A DNA stretch of 64,000 bases from Devosia sp. (GTDB taxonomy: Bacteria; Pseudomonadota; Alphaproteobacteria; Rhizobiales; Devosiaceae): positions 1-64,000 of the forward strand of contig NZ_JAFKHE010000012.1 of the NCBI RefSeq assembly GCF_017307495.1, written 5' to 3'. Numbering within the stretch: position 1 is the first letter of the stretch; each line of letters begins with the position of its first letter. The position numbers and the translations under genes were made by a program. Below the pieces are notes generated by a model. That model made no database searches, was not told where the DNA came from, and was given only the letters and a program-made list of their open reading frames with translations. Below are positions 9,188 through 16,835 of this stretch, in pieces.

Positions 9188-10645
9188 ATGATGATCGACC
9201 CCTCCAGCGGACGCGATCACGCCGACCTGGTCATTCTAGGCTCAGGGTCCACTGCATTCGCTGCTGCACTGGCGGCACAGGAGCTGGGCAAGACCGCTTT
9301 GATGATCGAACAGCGAACGGTCGGAGGCACTTGCGTCAATCGCGGCTGCCTGCCGTCCAAGAACCTGATCGAAGCGGCAAAGCTGGTTTTCGACGCTCGC
9401 CACCCCCGCTACCAAGGCCTTTATCCGGAAGGCGCAGGCTTGAAGGTGAATTTCCGCGAGCTGATGGCCCAAAAGGACGAGCTCGTCCTCGACTACCGGG
9501 AGAAGAAATATGACAGCCTGCTTGGCGGGCAGTTTGCCGTTCGAGAGGGGAACGCGCGTTTCATTGACCCCAAGACAGTCGAGATCGACGGACAACCAGT
9601 AAGGGGCGAGAGGTTCCTCGTGGCGACGGGATCGCGACCGCATATTCCCGACATTGATGGGCTAGAGACGGTTCCCTACCTCACAAGCGATTTGTTGGCT
9701 CGGGATGAGGGCCAGGAACTCACCGACCTGCCTGCTTCGCTCCTCATTGTGGGCGGCGGTTACATCGCTCTCGAGCTCGGCCAGATGTTTGCCCGCTTCG
9801 GTACCGAGGTGACGCTCGTCGAGCGCAGCCGGCAGCTTCTCGCGCATGGTTACGAGCCTGAGCTCGGCCGCACCATGGGTCAGATCTTTGCTGAGGAGGG
9901 TATCGTCGTTCTCCCCAACGCAGCCGTCCAAAGGGTTCGAGCCGATGCCCAGGGCATCGCCGCCGAGGTCACGATCGGTAGTGGACGGCGCACACTCCAC
10001 GCGGAACGCATCCTCGTGGCGACGGGCCGGCGCCCGAATACCGACGGGATCGGGCTGGAGGCAGCCGGGGTCGCCGTCAATGCCCGCAACGAGATCGCAG
10101 TCGACGCCGAACTGAGAACAAAGGTGCCGCACATCTTTGCGGCCGGCGACGTCATCGGCGGCGAGCAAAGCAGTCAGATGGCGACCCCGGTGGGTGCGCG
10201 GCAAGGTGGCATCGCCGCCCACAACGCACTCGCGGGCGGCCATCCGAGGTCCTTTGACGGACGGGTCATCCCGCGCGTGATCTTTACCGACCCGCCCGTG
10301 GCCGTCGTCGGCATGACCGAGACAGAAGCCGTTGCGGCAGGGCATCACTGCTGGTGCCGGCCGCTGCCCATGTCCGTGGTGCCGCGTGCCAACGCTATCC
10401 GCGATACACGTGGCATCATCAAGATGGTCGCCGATGCCGATACGAGCGAGGTGCTGGGCGTGGCAATGATTGGCGCCAACGCCTCCGAGGTCATCCATGA
10501 GGCGGCCATGGCCATGCGCTTCCGGGCTAAGCTTGCCGACTTTGTCGACCTGCTGCACGTCTATCCGACCATGGCGGAGGTTTTGAAGATCGCCGCCATC
10601 TCGCGGACCAAGGACCCCGCCAAACTCTCATGCTGCGCGGAGTAG
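9188..10645 (+). CDS. merA: mercuric reductase, lacking N-terminal HMA domain
   Basis: Flavoprotein disulphide reductase of 485 residues that would reduce Hg(II) to Hg(0) with NADPH. It has an N-terminal FAD dinucleotide fold (ILGSGSTAFAAA), the redox-active pair in GGTCVNRGCLPSK, an NADPH-binding fold (LLIVGGGYIALELG), and the MerA hallmark of vicinal cysteines at the very C-terminus (SCCAE), which bind and deliver Hg(II). The optional N-terminal heavy-metal domain is absent. A good ribosome-binding site (AGGAG) precedes the ATG. No merR, merT or merP is visible nearby. Confidence 0.87.
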   Translation: MMIDPSSGRDHADLVILGSGSTAFAAALAAQELGKTALMIEQRTVGGTCVNRGCLPSKNLIEAAKLVFDARHPRYQGLYPEGAGLKVNFRELMAQKDELVLDYREKKYDSLLGGQFAVREGNARFIDPKTVEIDGQPVRGERFLVATGSRPHIPDIDGLETVPYLTSDLLARDEGQELTDLPASLLIVGGGYIALELGQMFARFGTEVTLVERSRQLLAHGYEPELGRTMGQIFAEEGIVVLPNAAVQRVRADAQGIAAEVTIGSGRRTLHAERILVATGRRPNTDGIGLEAAGVAVNARNEIAVDAELRTKVPHIFAAGDVIGGEQSSQMATPVGARQGGIAAHNALAGGHPRSFDGRVIPRVIFTDPPVAVVGMTETEAVAAGHHCWCRPLPMSVVPRANAIRDTRGIIKMVADADTSEVLGVAMIGANASEVIHEAAMAMRFRAKLADFVDLLHVYPTMAEVLKIAAISRTKDPAKLSCCAE

Positions 10646-10718
10646 GGGCCACGCAAACGCAAGACGTGGCGCTGGAATTGTACCAGGGCGTGCTTCCCCG
10701 ACTGGTCAGGCGCCCGAA

Positions 10719-10930
10719 GTCCGGCGGCGCAACGTGCGCTCTCCGGTCGAGCAGTCGCGCGGGACCGAACGAAGTTGGGCTTACCGGCGGACTTTCCGAT
10801 GGTGGCGCTGAACTATTCAAGGGCGCGATCCGAGCTTGCCAAGCAGACTGGCTGGGTCGGAAGCGTAGCCAAGCCACGCCGAAGAAGCGTCGCTGAGCGG
10901 GGCGCGCCGTTGAGGCGGTTGGAAGGCTGA
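10719..10930 (+). pseudogene. MucR/Ros-like regulator remnant (C-terminal part, frameshifted)
   Basis: One frame encodes DRTKLGLPADFPMVALNYS followed by RARSELAKQTG and a basic tail ending at TGA 10928-10930. This matches the C-terminal signature of MucR/Ros zinc-finger regulators (YRTKLGLP...YPMVAPNYS...RS.LAK). The preceding DNA-binding half is not readable in the same frame; a shifted frame gives RRRNVRSPVEQ, similar to the end of the MucR finger. The copy looks decayed. It supports an alphaproteobacterial host and sits next to the left end of the phage genes. Confidence 0.6.
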
Positions 10931-11056
10931 CTCGCTGGAGCGCTAACCAGATAAGATGGTCGATCAACTACGGCCGCATCAGATGCCGACCATATCTATG
11001 TAAGCCTGCATAAGTCGTCCTATGACAGGAAGGAGCACCGCTGTGTTGCATGGGGC

Positions 11057-11082
11057 CCGGACTCCCTACGGTTGGAGCCCGG
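11057..11082 (-). terminator. hairpin after the last early gene
   Basis: Directly downstream of the stop at 11086 on the minus strand, CCGGGCTCC and GGAGTCCGG can pair over nine positions (one G-T wobble) with an 8-base loop. There is no U-run, so this may be a weak terminator or an mRNA-end hairpin. It marks the left end of the recognisable phage genes. Confidence 0.45.
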
Positions 11083-11085
11083 AAA

Positions 11086-11337
11086 TCAGGCTGCTTGTTT
11101 TGCGATCTCGATGATCCGCCTGGTCTTCACCAATTCAGCGTCCGTGTCTTCGGACCATGGCTGCAGGCCCGCCCGGAGCGCAGCCATAGCCAACAGTTCC
11201 GTCTTCGATAGGTCGTCCTTATCGATCATCCGGACCTTCACGGTGTTGTAGGACTTCACGCCGATGGCTTCGCCGGCAGCGGTGACCTGTTTGCCGTTGA
11301 AGCCCATGCGATCCATCCAGGCTTTGAACCTGCTCAC
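11086..11337 (-). CDS. small HTH-like protein, end of early operon
   Basis: 83 residues from a GTG start that overlaps the previous stop (GTGA). The N-terminal half, FKAWMDRMGFNGKQVTAAGE then a second helix with KSYNTVKVRM, has the spacing of a Cro/Xre-type helix-turn-helix, so a small phage DNA-binding regulator is plausible. It is the last gene of the leftward early operon and coupled to the gene before it. Confidence 0.6.
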   Translation of the reverse strand: MSRFKAWMDRMGFNGKQVTAAGEAIGVKSYNTVKVRMIDKDDLSKTELLAMAALRAGLQPWSEDTDAELVKTRRIIEIAKQAA

Positions 11338-11822
11338 TGGCGTGTCCTTTCGATAACAGAAGCGCCGGTGATGCTCTCGGCGCGGTCAACGTTCTCGGGC
11401 TCCTTGCAGAGCCCGACGATTACTCGGACCATGTGCGGGATGTCATAGGTGCCATCCAGCCAGGCCATGACGCGGTCGGTCTGGCAGATCCATCCTAGCT
11501 CGGTGGGAGTGAGGTCCGCTTCGTCGAGGGCGGCCGAGAGCTCGACCGCCGACATCTTCTGGACCTTCTCGAACCGCATCCGCAGCTGCAGCCGAGCATT
11601 CAGCACGGCTTCCTGGGCCTGGTACGCCGCAAGCAGGGCGGCGTCCTCAGTGGGGAAGACCTGGGGCCGGTTGTCGCCGCCCACCAGCTCAGGCACCAGG
11701 CCGGGCGCCGAGAACTGGGCGTGGAACCCGCGGCCGCTCTCGAGGGGCTTGGCTCTGACAAAGAACTTGCTGGACGGTTTCAATTTCTGCGGCTTTTTGA
11801 AGTGGAGGTTCACCTCATACAC
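11334..11822 (-). CDS. phage protein with C-terminal Xre-like helix-turn-helix
   Basis: 162 residues, GTG start immediately after the TAG of the upstream reading frame. Residues 1-85 form a basic beta-rich part ending in a helix (AAYQAQEAVLNARLQLRM). Residues 90-140 (LTPTELGWICQTDRVMAWLD then PHMVRVIVGL) match the layout of an Xre-type HTH found in conjugation and plasmid regulators. It could bind DNA; the target is unknown. The downstream HTH-like gene overlaps it by four bases. Confidence 0.6.
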   Translation of the reverse strand: MYEVNLHFKKPQKLKPSSKFFVRAKPLESGRGFHAQFSAPGLVPELVGGDNRPQVFPTEDAALLAAYQAQEAVLNARLQLRMRFEKVQKMSAVELSAALDEADLTPTELGWICQTDRVMAWLDGTYDIPHMVRVIVGLCKEPENVDRAESITGASVIERTRQ

Positions 11823-12458
11823 CTATTCTTGCGAGATTTCGATAGAGCCACGGTCGGCGAACCGGACCAGGGCGGGAAGCAGACGGCGGACCATGTCCTG
11901 GTTCAGGTGCGCTCTCTCCTCACCGGCGCCGATCCAGACCGCCGCATCGGTGGCGAGCGAGCTGTCCTGCAGGGATGCGGGCTTGTTATAGAGGTCGGGG
12001 AACTCGATGATCGCGAAGCCCCGCGAGGTGTGCATCACAGGGTACTCGAACGCGGCGCGCACCGCGGCTGTCTGCACCTCGGTGGGGACGCTGAGCTTGT
12101 TCGCGAGGTCGCGGCACTCGTCCACGGAGAGCATGCCGCGCTTGCCCTCGACGATCTTCCGCAGCACGCCCTCGACGGTGGTGCGACGGTTGAGGAACTC
12201 GCCCACCCAGGGGTGGGGGTCGGGCAGATCGAGTTCGTGCTCGTCCAGGTGGTAGCTGTCCATATAGCCCACCTCGTCGCTCAAGCAGCTCATTGCCTCC
12301 GTCCAGTCTTGGGGGAAGGACGCCTCGCCCTTCCACTGCTGCCAGTCGAGCTCGAGCATCGCGGTGATGGCGTCCTCCGCGTCTTTGGCGGTGGTGTAGG
12401 CGGTGGTGATGATGCCGTTGTCCGAGTTCTCGGTGACGGTTCAGACGGTGATCTTCAT
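11823..12458 (-). pseudogene. early phage gene interrupted by in-frame TGA at codon 6
   Basis: The leader box and GGAGA site point to the ATG at 12456-12458, which reads MKITV and then TGA (12441-12443). The frame stays open and coding-like (TVTENSDNGIITTAYTTAKD) through to 11823, so the intact gene would encode about 211 residues with Trp or similar at the TGA. The next ATG is 28 codons after the stop (12357-12359), giving 178 residues with no good ribosome-binding site. Either a nonsense mutation or a sequence error. The body is acidic, unknown in function. Confidence 0.65.
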
Positions 12459-12465
12459 TGGGGTA

Positions 12466-12489
12466 TCTCCAAGGTTCATAATTGAGGGG
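12466..12489 (-). promoter_or_regulatory. early leader box, copy heading the 12458 unit
   Basis: Minus strand CCCC-TCA-ATTA-TGA-ACCTT-GGAGA. The dyad is reduced to 3 bp (TCA/TGA) with an ATTA loop, and the spacing to GGAGA is as in other copies. Confidence 0.7.
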
Positions 12490-12500
12490 TAGGGGGTTGG

Positions 12501-12710
12501 TCAGTTCAGGCTCGCGAGGGCCTTGAGCATCCCTCGAGCAAACTTCCGGATCTCCTCCGGGTCGGCGAAGATGGTTGTTCCGCCGGTTGGGCCGGCCGTG
12601 GTGATGAAGAAGGTGCCATCCTCCTTGGCGCGGCACAGGGCCAGGTGGGTGTCATTGGTCCGCAGCGAGGTCATCACCTCGATCTCGACCTTGCTCTCGG
12701 TGTCGGCCAT
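12501..12710 (-). CDS. small early phage protein, function unknown
   Basis: 69 residues, starting at an ATG that overlaps the upstream stop (TGATG). The sequence contains LALCRAKEDGTFFITTAG then a helical C-terminus (EEIRKFARGMLKALASL), compatible with a small alpha/beta fold. Coupled third member of the 13356-12501 cluster. No family recognised. Confidence 0.6.
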   Translation of the reverse strand: MADTESKVEIEVMTSLRTNDTHLALCRAKEDGTFFITTAGPTGGTTIFADPEEIRKFARGMLKALASLN

Positions 12711-13144
12711 CACGCGCCCTCCACCGTGGCAACCAGGTTGGAAATCCACCGAAGGTCGCCGACCGTGAGCAGCAGGGGTGACGTGAGGTCGCCGGACGTG
12801 AGCACCACGGCCGCATCCTCGCGGCTGATGCGGGCCAACTCGACGTCGCCGTACTTGGCTGCCGCTTCCGCCTGCGTCTCGCGCAGGTACGCCACGGCCG
12901 AGCTGTCCATCCGGCGGATGATCTCGACGAGCGGGCGCGCCGCCTCGAGGAGTTCGGGTGCCGCGGCAATCAGAAGCGCGTTTGCCTTGGCTTGCTCGGC
13001 TGTGTCGCCGAAGACATGGGCTACGATCCGGCCGTCGTCGGAGCCAACGATCATGGCCTTCTGCCCATGAACGGGATGCGGGGTGACGATGACCGTTGAG
13101 GTGTTGAGCATGGCCGGTTTCCACGGCCGGGTAGTCGTCTTCAT
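12710..13144 (-). CDS. early phage protein with ANALLIAAAPELLEA motif
   Basis: 144 residues. It contains ANALLIAAAPELLEAARPLV, a motif seen in very many short phage and plasmid proteins of unknown function, preceded by a beta-rich part (AMIVGSDDGRIVAHVFGDT). The C-terminal part is beta-rich. It overlaps the upstream gene by four bases and the downstream one by one, so it is translationally coupled. No role can be assigned. Confidence 0.65.
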   Translation of the reverse strand: MKTTTRPWKPAMLNTSTVIVTPHPVHGQKAMIVGSDDGRIVAHVFGDTAEQAKANALLIAAAPELLEAARPLVEIIRRMDSSAVAYLRETQAEAAAKYGDVELARISREDAAVVLTSGDLTSPLLLTVGDLRWISNLVATVEGA

Positions 13145-13356
13145 CGCTTGTTCTCCTCGTAATAGGTTTCGAGGGCCTGGCGGCCCTCGTCGGTGATTTG
13201 CAGGTGGGGTTGGGCGAGGTGGCCGCCCTCGAGCCAGCGGGCATAGCCCTTGGCGACGAGGGACTGAGCCGGGCGGTACTTCTTGCCACCCGGCTCCGGT
13301 CCCTTCTCCAGGACGACCAGGATCATGCGCTCGGCATCGGTGAGTTTGACCGCCAT
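13141..13356 (-). CDS. small winged-helix-like phage protein
   Basis: 71 residues: a helix (DAERMILVVLEKG), a second helix (AQSLVAKGYARWLEGG) and a C-terminal helix after ITDEGRQALE. The pattern resembles small winged-helix proteins in which ITDEGR ends the wing. Preceded by an AGGAG site inside the stop of the upstream gene. Possibly DNA binding, unproven. Confidence 0.55.
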   Translation of the reverse strand: MAVKLTDAERMILVVLEKGPEPGGKKYRPAQSLVAKGYARWLEGGHLAQPHLQITDEGRQALETYYEENKR

Positions 13357-13362
13357 GCGGGC

Positions 13363-14115
13363 CTACTCCTGTCGCGCCGCCGCCGCGATGCGCGCCGCAT
13401 GGGGTTCAGCGCTTTCGACATCGTCGCCGTAGATGCTGGTGAGGACATCCATCGCGGTACTCATCACCGCGCCGCTCCTGCGGATCAGCCCGTCGATGTC
13501 GGGGGGCGACCATCCGTCGGGCTTCAAGATCTTGCCGTCCTCGCGGCGGCGCACCTTGCCCGTTGTCGGGTCGACCTTTGCCATGTTGCTGCGCTGGATT
13601 AGGCGCCACGCTTGCGCCAGGGGCAGGCCGTAGACGATGGCGGCCTGCACTGCGACGTAGACCAGGTCGCCCAATCCATCGGTCGTCTCCACCGGGTCGC
13701 CGGCGTCGATCGCGTCAATCGTCTCCTGGTGCTCCTCGTTGATCAGCTTCTTGCGGAGGTCGGATGCCCCAGGGTCGATCAGGGGGATGCGCGAGTAGGG
13801 GGTGTCGGTCGCCTCGGTGAAGGCGAGCACGTCCTTAACCAGCAGCGCCATGCCGTTCGGGCCCTCGACGATGGCCTCGGCGTCATCTGCGATCGACATG
13901 TTCGCGCTCTCGGGGAACAGGCCGAACCCGTTCGGGCCATAGTCGAGCAGGATGGCGGTCCCGACCGAGGGCCGGGGTGTGCCGTTGAAGGCGACCATGT
14001 AGACATCGTCGTAGCGGCTGTCCGAGCTTCGCTTGGCGGTCCAGAGGGTGCGGTAGCTGGTGCCGCGGTCTTCGAGTTGGCGCAGCAGTTCTTGAATGCG
14101 GGGATTAGCCTGCAT
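13363..14115 (-). CDS. MazG/PRA-PH-like pyrophosphohydrolase domain protein
   Basis: 250 residues from ATG 14113-14115, chosen because a GGAGA site lies nine bases before it; longer in-frame extensions lack one. The C-terminal half has the all-alpha NTP pyrophosphohydrolase pattern: LINEEHQETIDAID, then DGLGDLVYVAVQAAIVYGLP and SNMAKV, as in phosphoribosyl-ATP pyrophosphohydrolase/MazG proteins. Phage copies may alter nucleotide pools or alarmones. The N-terminal 100 residues are an unknown extension. Confidence 0.72.
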   Translation of the reverse strand: MQANPRIQELLRQLEDRGTSYRTLWTAKRSSDSRYDDVYMVAFNGTPRPSVGTAILLDYGPNGFGLFPESANMSIADDAEAIVEGPNGMALLVKDVLAFTEATDTPYSRIPLIDPGASDLRKKLINEEHQETIDAIDAGDPVETTDGLGDLVYVAVQAAIVYGLPLAQAWRLIQRSNMAKVDPTTGKVRRREDGKILKPDGWSPPDIDGLIRRSGAVMSTAMDVLTSIYGDDVESAEPHAARIAAAARQE

Positions 14116-14143
14116 CGGTAGTCTCCAGATTATGTTGGGGTTT

Positions 14144-14404
14144 TCAGTTCGAGGGTTGGGCTGGTTCGATCCAGCTGCCCGCCCAGGTCGGGTCATTCTC
14201 GGGACGGTAGTCGTAGAGCTGAACCTGGTTGTCCCATTCATCCAGGTTCGGATTGTAGCGGCTGAGTTGGACCCAGACGCCGTCTCTGTCCCAGCCGGCT
14301 ATGCGGCCGATGGCGCCCTTCGGGATCAGCCCGATCATCTGGTAGTTGATGTCGAAGTCCCGGAAGAAGCGCACCCACATGCCGATGGCAAAGGGGCGGG
14401 CCAT
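14144..14404 (-). CDS. small early phage protein, function unknown
   Basis: 86 residues from an ATG overlapping the stop of the upstream gene (TGATG). Trp- and Asp-rich beta protein (IGRIAGWDRDGVWVQLSRYN), reminiscent of small SH3-like or KOW-type folds, but without a recognised family. Last gene of the 15748-14144 coupled cluster. Confidence 0.55.
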   Translation of the reverse strand: MARPFAIGMWVRFFRDFDINYQMIGLIPKGAIGRIAGWDRDGVWVQLSRYNPNLDEWDNQVQLYDYRPENDPTWAGSWIEPAQPSN

Positions 14405-14940
14405 CAGGAGAACAGGTCCCGTTGGTGGACCCACGGCGTGGCCTTGCCGATGGCGAGGGCTTCGCCGGCGATCAGCGCCTTGGCGGCCTCATAGTGCCGA
14501 TCAGGGCACCATCTCCGGAACAAGATCTTGCTGTCCGACCACATGGTGAACAGGTGGAGCGGTTCCCACAGGGTGCCGTGCCTGCCCACCATGACCAGCC
14601 AGGCGATACCGTCGCCCTCCAGCATCAGGGCCGGCGCATTGCACCAGATCTTCCCCTTAACGGGCCAGAGCGGCGGGCGCTCGGCGATGGGCGTGATGCC
14701 GAAGAAGGCCTTGAAGGTTGACCAGGTCTTCTCGAGCGATGTGTTGCGCATCGTCGAGAACTCGTACTGGTATGTGCCGAGGCCCAGCAAGTTGAAGCCT
14801 AGGCCACCGGAGGTGGCGAGGCGGCCGAAGTCTCCGGCGGACGCCTCCTTGAACTGCTTTCCGGGGCCGGGGCCCCAGCGGCTGGCGAAGTTGACGCCTC
14901 CGGCCTTGGCCTGCTCGTAAGGGTAGAGGTCAGGCGGCAT
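14404..14940 (-). CDS. early phage protein, function unknown
   Basis: 178 residues, overlapping the upstream gene by 11 bases. It has a Gly-rich N-terminal half (LATSGGLGFNLLGLGTYQYE) and a Trp- and Cys-containing C-terminal half (SKILFRRWCPDRHYEAAKAL). No catalytic motif is recognised. Confidence 0.6.
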   Translation of the reverse strand: MPPDLYPYEQAKAGGVNFASRWGPGPGKQFKEASAGDFGRLATSGGLGFNLLGLGTYQYEFSTMRNTSLEKTWSTFKAFFGITPIAERPPLWPVKGKIWCNAPALMLEGDGIAWLVMVGRHGTLWEPLHLFTMWSDSKILFRRWCPDRHYEAAKALIAGEALAIGKATPWVHQRDLFS

Positions 14941-15325
14941 CCTTCTCCGCCCTCAGCTGCAGCAGCGCCTTTGCGAGGATGTCGATCGCTGCCGCGATCG
15001 GCACGGCGAGGCGGTCGCCGCGATCGCCGACGACAGCCCACGCGGCGTCGTCGAAGTGTCGCTGGACAATCTCGCGGATGCCATCATAGCTGGGCTTGAG
15101 GGGCTCGAGAGGGGTCGGGACGACCTCGCCCCTGTAGGCCGCGTCCTCGCCGATCCAGATGCCGGTGATCCGGGTGGGGCCGGAGCTCTCGACGTCCTCC
15201 TTCTGCTTGCTCCAGTCGTCGTCCGCCAGCGCCAGCTCGCAGGCAGCGGCCGCCGTGGCGGCCTCGTAGGTGACCTGCTTGTAGACGGGGAGGTCATAGG
15301 TGGTTTCAATCGTGAACTTCGGCAT
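14930..15325 (-). CDS. early phage protein, function unknown
   Basis: 131 residues. The N-terminal half (TIETTYDLPVYKQVTYEAAT then ELALADDDW) has the pattern of small phage proteins that begin with a beta-hairpin and a helix carrying periodic Ala. The C-terminal half is helical (AAIDILAKALLQLRAEKD). Second gene of its cluster, four bases after the previous stop. Confidence 0.6.
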   Translation of the reverse strand: MPKFTIETTYDLPVYKQVTYEAATAAAACELALADDDWSKQKEDVESSGPTRITGIWIGEDAAYRGEVVPTPLEPLKPSYDGIREIVQRHFDDAAWAVVGDRGDRLAVPIAAAIDILAKALLQLRAEKDAA

Positions 15326-15328
15326 CGG

Positions 15329-15748
15329 TCAGGCGCCTTCCTCTTCAGCTGCGTTCATGGTGACGGCGATGCCCAAGAGGTCGTTGATTGCCTCGGGGGA
15401 GTTGCCGATGGACCGGGCGATGACGGTGCCCTTCCGGAGGGTGTCGATCACGACGTAGGTGTCGCCCTGGTCCCGCTGGTAGGGCACGACGGCGTAGCGC
15501 GGCTCCGGTTCCGGTTCGGGCAGGTTGGCGAGCGCGTCGTTCGGGTCGGTCGCGAAGAGCTCCTCCTGCACCTCGCAGGCGAACTCCCACGCTTTGTGAC
15601 TGCGCGGGTCTTCCGAGTCGTAGAACTTGTGGTCGTCCGGCACCTCATAGCCGGTGCCGATGTAGCGGAGCGCAATGCGCGCCAGGTCATTGGTCTGCCC
15701 GACGATCTCTTCGTCGGATCGAGGGTGAGCGAGGGCAAGCGGCATCAT
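15329..15748 (-). CDS. early phage protein, function unknown
   Basis: 139 residues from ATG 15746-15748 (ATGATG), placed ten bases after the GGAGA of a leader box. N-terminal helix (DEEIVGQTNDLARIALRYIG), an acidic centre, and a C-terminal segment NSPEAINDLLGIAVTM. First gene of a four-gene coupled cluster. No family recognised. Confidence 0.6.
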   Translation of the reverse strand: MMPLALAHPRSDEEIVGQTNDLARIALRYIGTGYEVPDDHKFYDSEDPRSHKAWEFACEVQEELFATDPNDALANLPEPEPEPRYAVVPYQRDQGDTYVVIDTLRKGTVIARSIGNSPEAINDLLGIAVTMNAAEEEGA

Positions 15749-15756
15749 GGCCGTGA

Positions 15757-15782
15757 TCTCCAAGGTTGCAGAGTTGCAGGGG
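15757..15782 (-). promoter_or_regulatory. early leader box, copy heading the 15748 unit
   Basis: Minus strand CCCC-TGCA-ACTC-TGCA-ACCTT-GGAGA. The dyad arms TGCA/TGCA differ from the commoner GCCA/TGGC but still pair. Confidence 0.75.
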
Positions 15783-16055
15783 TTACTTGGCCGACGCCAC
15801 GAGGCGGCGGTGGCGCTCCAGTGCCGCCATCATGGCGTGCAGGAGCTTCGTGGGCAGGATGACGCGCTTGCTGAAGGCGCCGGCAGGCGTTCGCCGGCGG
15901 TCAAATTTCACTGCCTGGTAGAGGAGTGTGCCGTGCCAGTGCAGCAGCTCCCATTGTCGGTCGAGGCTGTGCTGGTCCACGAAGATGTAGTGGGTGCAGC
16001 CCGTGTCCTCGTCGCGCCGGCTGTACCGGAAGGTCCGAGCCGAGACGGTGACCAT
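15783..16055 (-). CDS. paralogous early protein, MVTISARxFR family (copy 1)
   Basis: 90 residues starting MVTVSARTFR, the N-terminal signature of a family repeated in this early region. The centre is Trp-rich, and the C-terminal helix (LPTKLLHAMMAALERHR) is the divergent equivalent of the family's ALIAAAIRDG end. The ATG overlaps the previous stop. Function unknown. The conserved ends with a variable middle suggest a shared scaffold. Confidence 0.65.
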   Translation of the reverse strand: MVTVSARTFRYSRRDEDTGCTHYIFVDQHSLDRQWELLHWHGTLLYQAVKFDRRRTPAGAFSKRVILPTKLLHAMMAALERHRRLVASAK

Positions 16056-16327
16056 CAGATTTCCAGTTGCCGGCTGGGCAGCGCGTGGAGCTTGATGGCG
16101 AGGTGGGCATTGCCGACCGCCTCGTTGTCACCGAACGCGTCGGTGAACAACCGGCGGGCCTCCTCGGGGCTGGAGAAGTAGCCGTACCACTCCTCGCGCG
16201 CCTCCCCGCCGACATCGACGTCGTAGATCACGACGTAGGTGGGGCGAAGGACATAGCGAAGGCGGAGATAGAGGATGTTGAGGCGGCGAGCGGCCGCCAC
16301 GCGCAGCCGCGCGGCCAGGGTCTTCAT
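16055..16327 (-). CDS. small early phage protein, function unknown
   Basis: 90 residues from ATG 16325-16327, which overlaps the preceding stop. Basic N-terminus (LAARLRVAAARRLN) that could form an amphipathic helix, then a beta segment (YVVIYDVDV) and SSPEEARRLFTDAFG. It sits between two paralogues of the MVTISARxFR family but is not itself a clear member. Confidence 0.55.
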   Translation of the reverse strand: MKTLAARLRVAAARRLNILYLRLRYVLRPTYVVIYDVDVGGEAREEWYGYFSSPEEARRLFTDAFGDNEAVGNAHLAIKLHALPSRQLEI

Positions 16328-16605
16328 GTCGGTGTCCTTGTGATCGTGATGGCGCCGTCGCGGATCGCGGCGGCTATGAGTGCGTCGGTGAGTTTCCGTG
16401 GCAGCCTGCCGCTGTAGTGCGACATGCCGGCCGGGACCTGTTCCCACCAATGGGTCCCCGTCCAAAGACCATCCCCCTTGCGGAGGGACAGGATCCAAGT
16501 GCGGGTGATCGCATTGGGCGATCGGTCTGTGAGGTGGATGCGGAGGAAGCCGATCTCGTCGGCCGTCCCGCAGGTGCGGAAGTGCCGGGCGGAGATGGTG
16601 ACCAT
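16324..16605 (-). CDS. paralogous early protein, MVTISARxFR family (copy 2)
   Basis: 93 residues and the best example of the family: N-terminus MVTISARHFR, Trp-rich beta middle (TWILSLRKGDGLWTGTHWW), C-terminal helix LTDALIAAAIRDGAITI. ATG overlaps the upstream stop (TGATG). No known domain. The repeated presence of the family in one operon points to duplication within the phage lineage. Confidence 0.7.
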   Translation of the reverse strand: MVTISARHFRTCGTADEIGFLRIHLTDRSPNAITRTWILSLRKGDGLWTGTHWWEQVPAGMSHYSGRLPRKLTDALIAAAIRDGAITITRTPT

Positions 16606-16835
16606 CACCCCGCCCGGATCACAGGGATGGCGCCGTCGCGCACGGCGGCGGCAATGGCGGCGAAAGTCTTGGGCCAAGCGCAGGGCTTCAACCCGAGCAC
16701 CTTCACCAGCCGGTAGCCGTCGGGCGTGAAGTCGAGGTCGAAGCTCTCGGGCGGCGAGACTGCAAACCGTCGGAAGGTGAGGCGGATGCTGGGGGACATG
16801 TGACCGCCAACAACCTTGAAGTACGAGGCCTTCAT
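16605..16835 (-). CDS. paralogous early protein, divergent family member (copy 3)
   Basis: 76 residues. The C-terminus (FAAIAAAVRDGAIPVI) matches the family's AAAIRDGAI end, and the N-terminal MKASYFKVV replaces MVTISARxFR. It overlaps the stop of the DUF4942 methyltransferase gene by three bases, so the two are translationally coupled. Function unknown. Confidence 0.65.
   Translation of the reverse strand: MKASYFKVVGGHMSPSIRLTFRRFAVSPPESFDLDFTPDGYRLVKVLGLKPCAWPKTFAAIAAAVRDGAIPVIRAG

Noticed and set aside
12441..12443. Phage-wide recoding of TGA as Trp
   Set aside because: Many genes here end in TGA with immediate overlapping starts, which would be read through under recoding.
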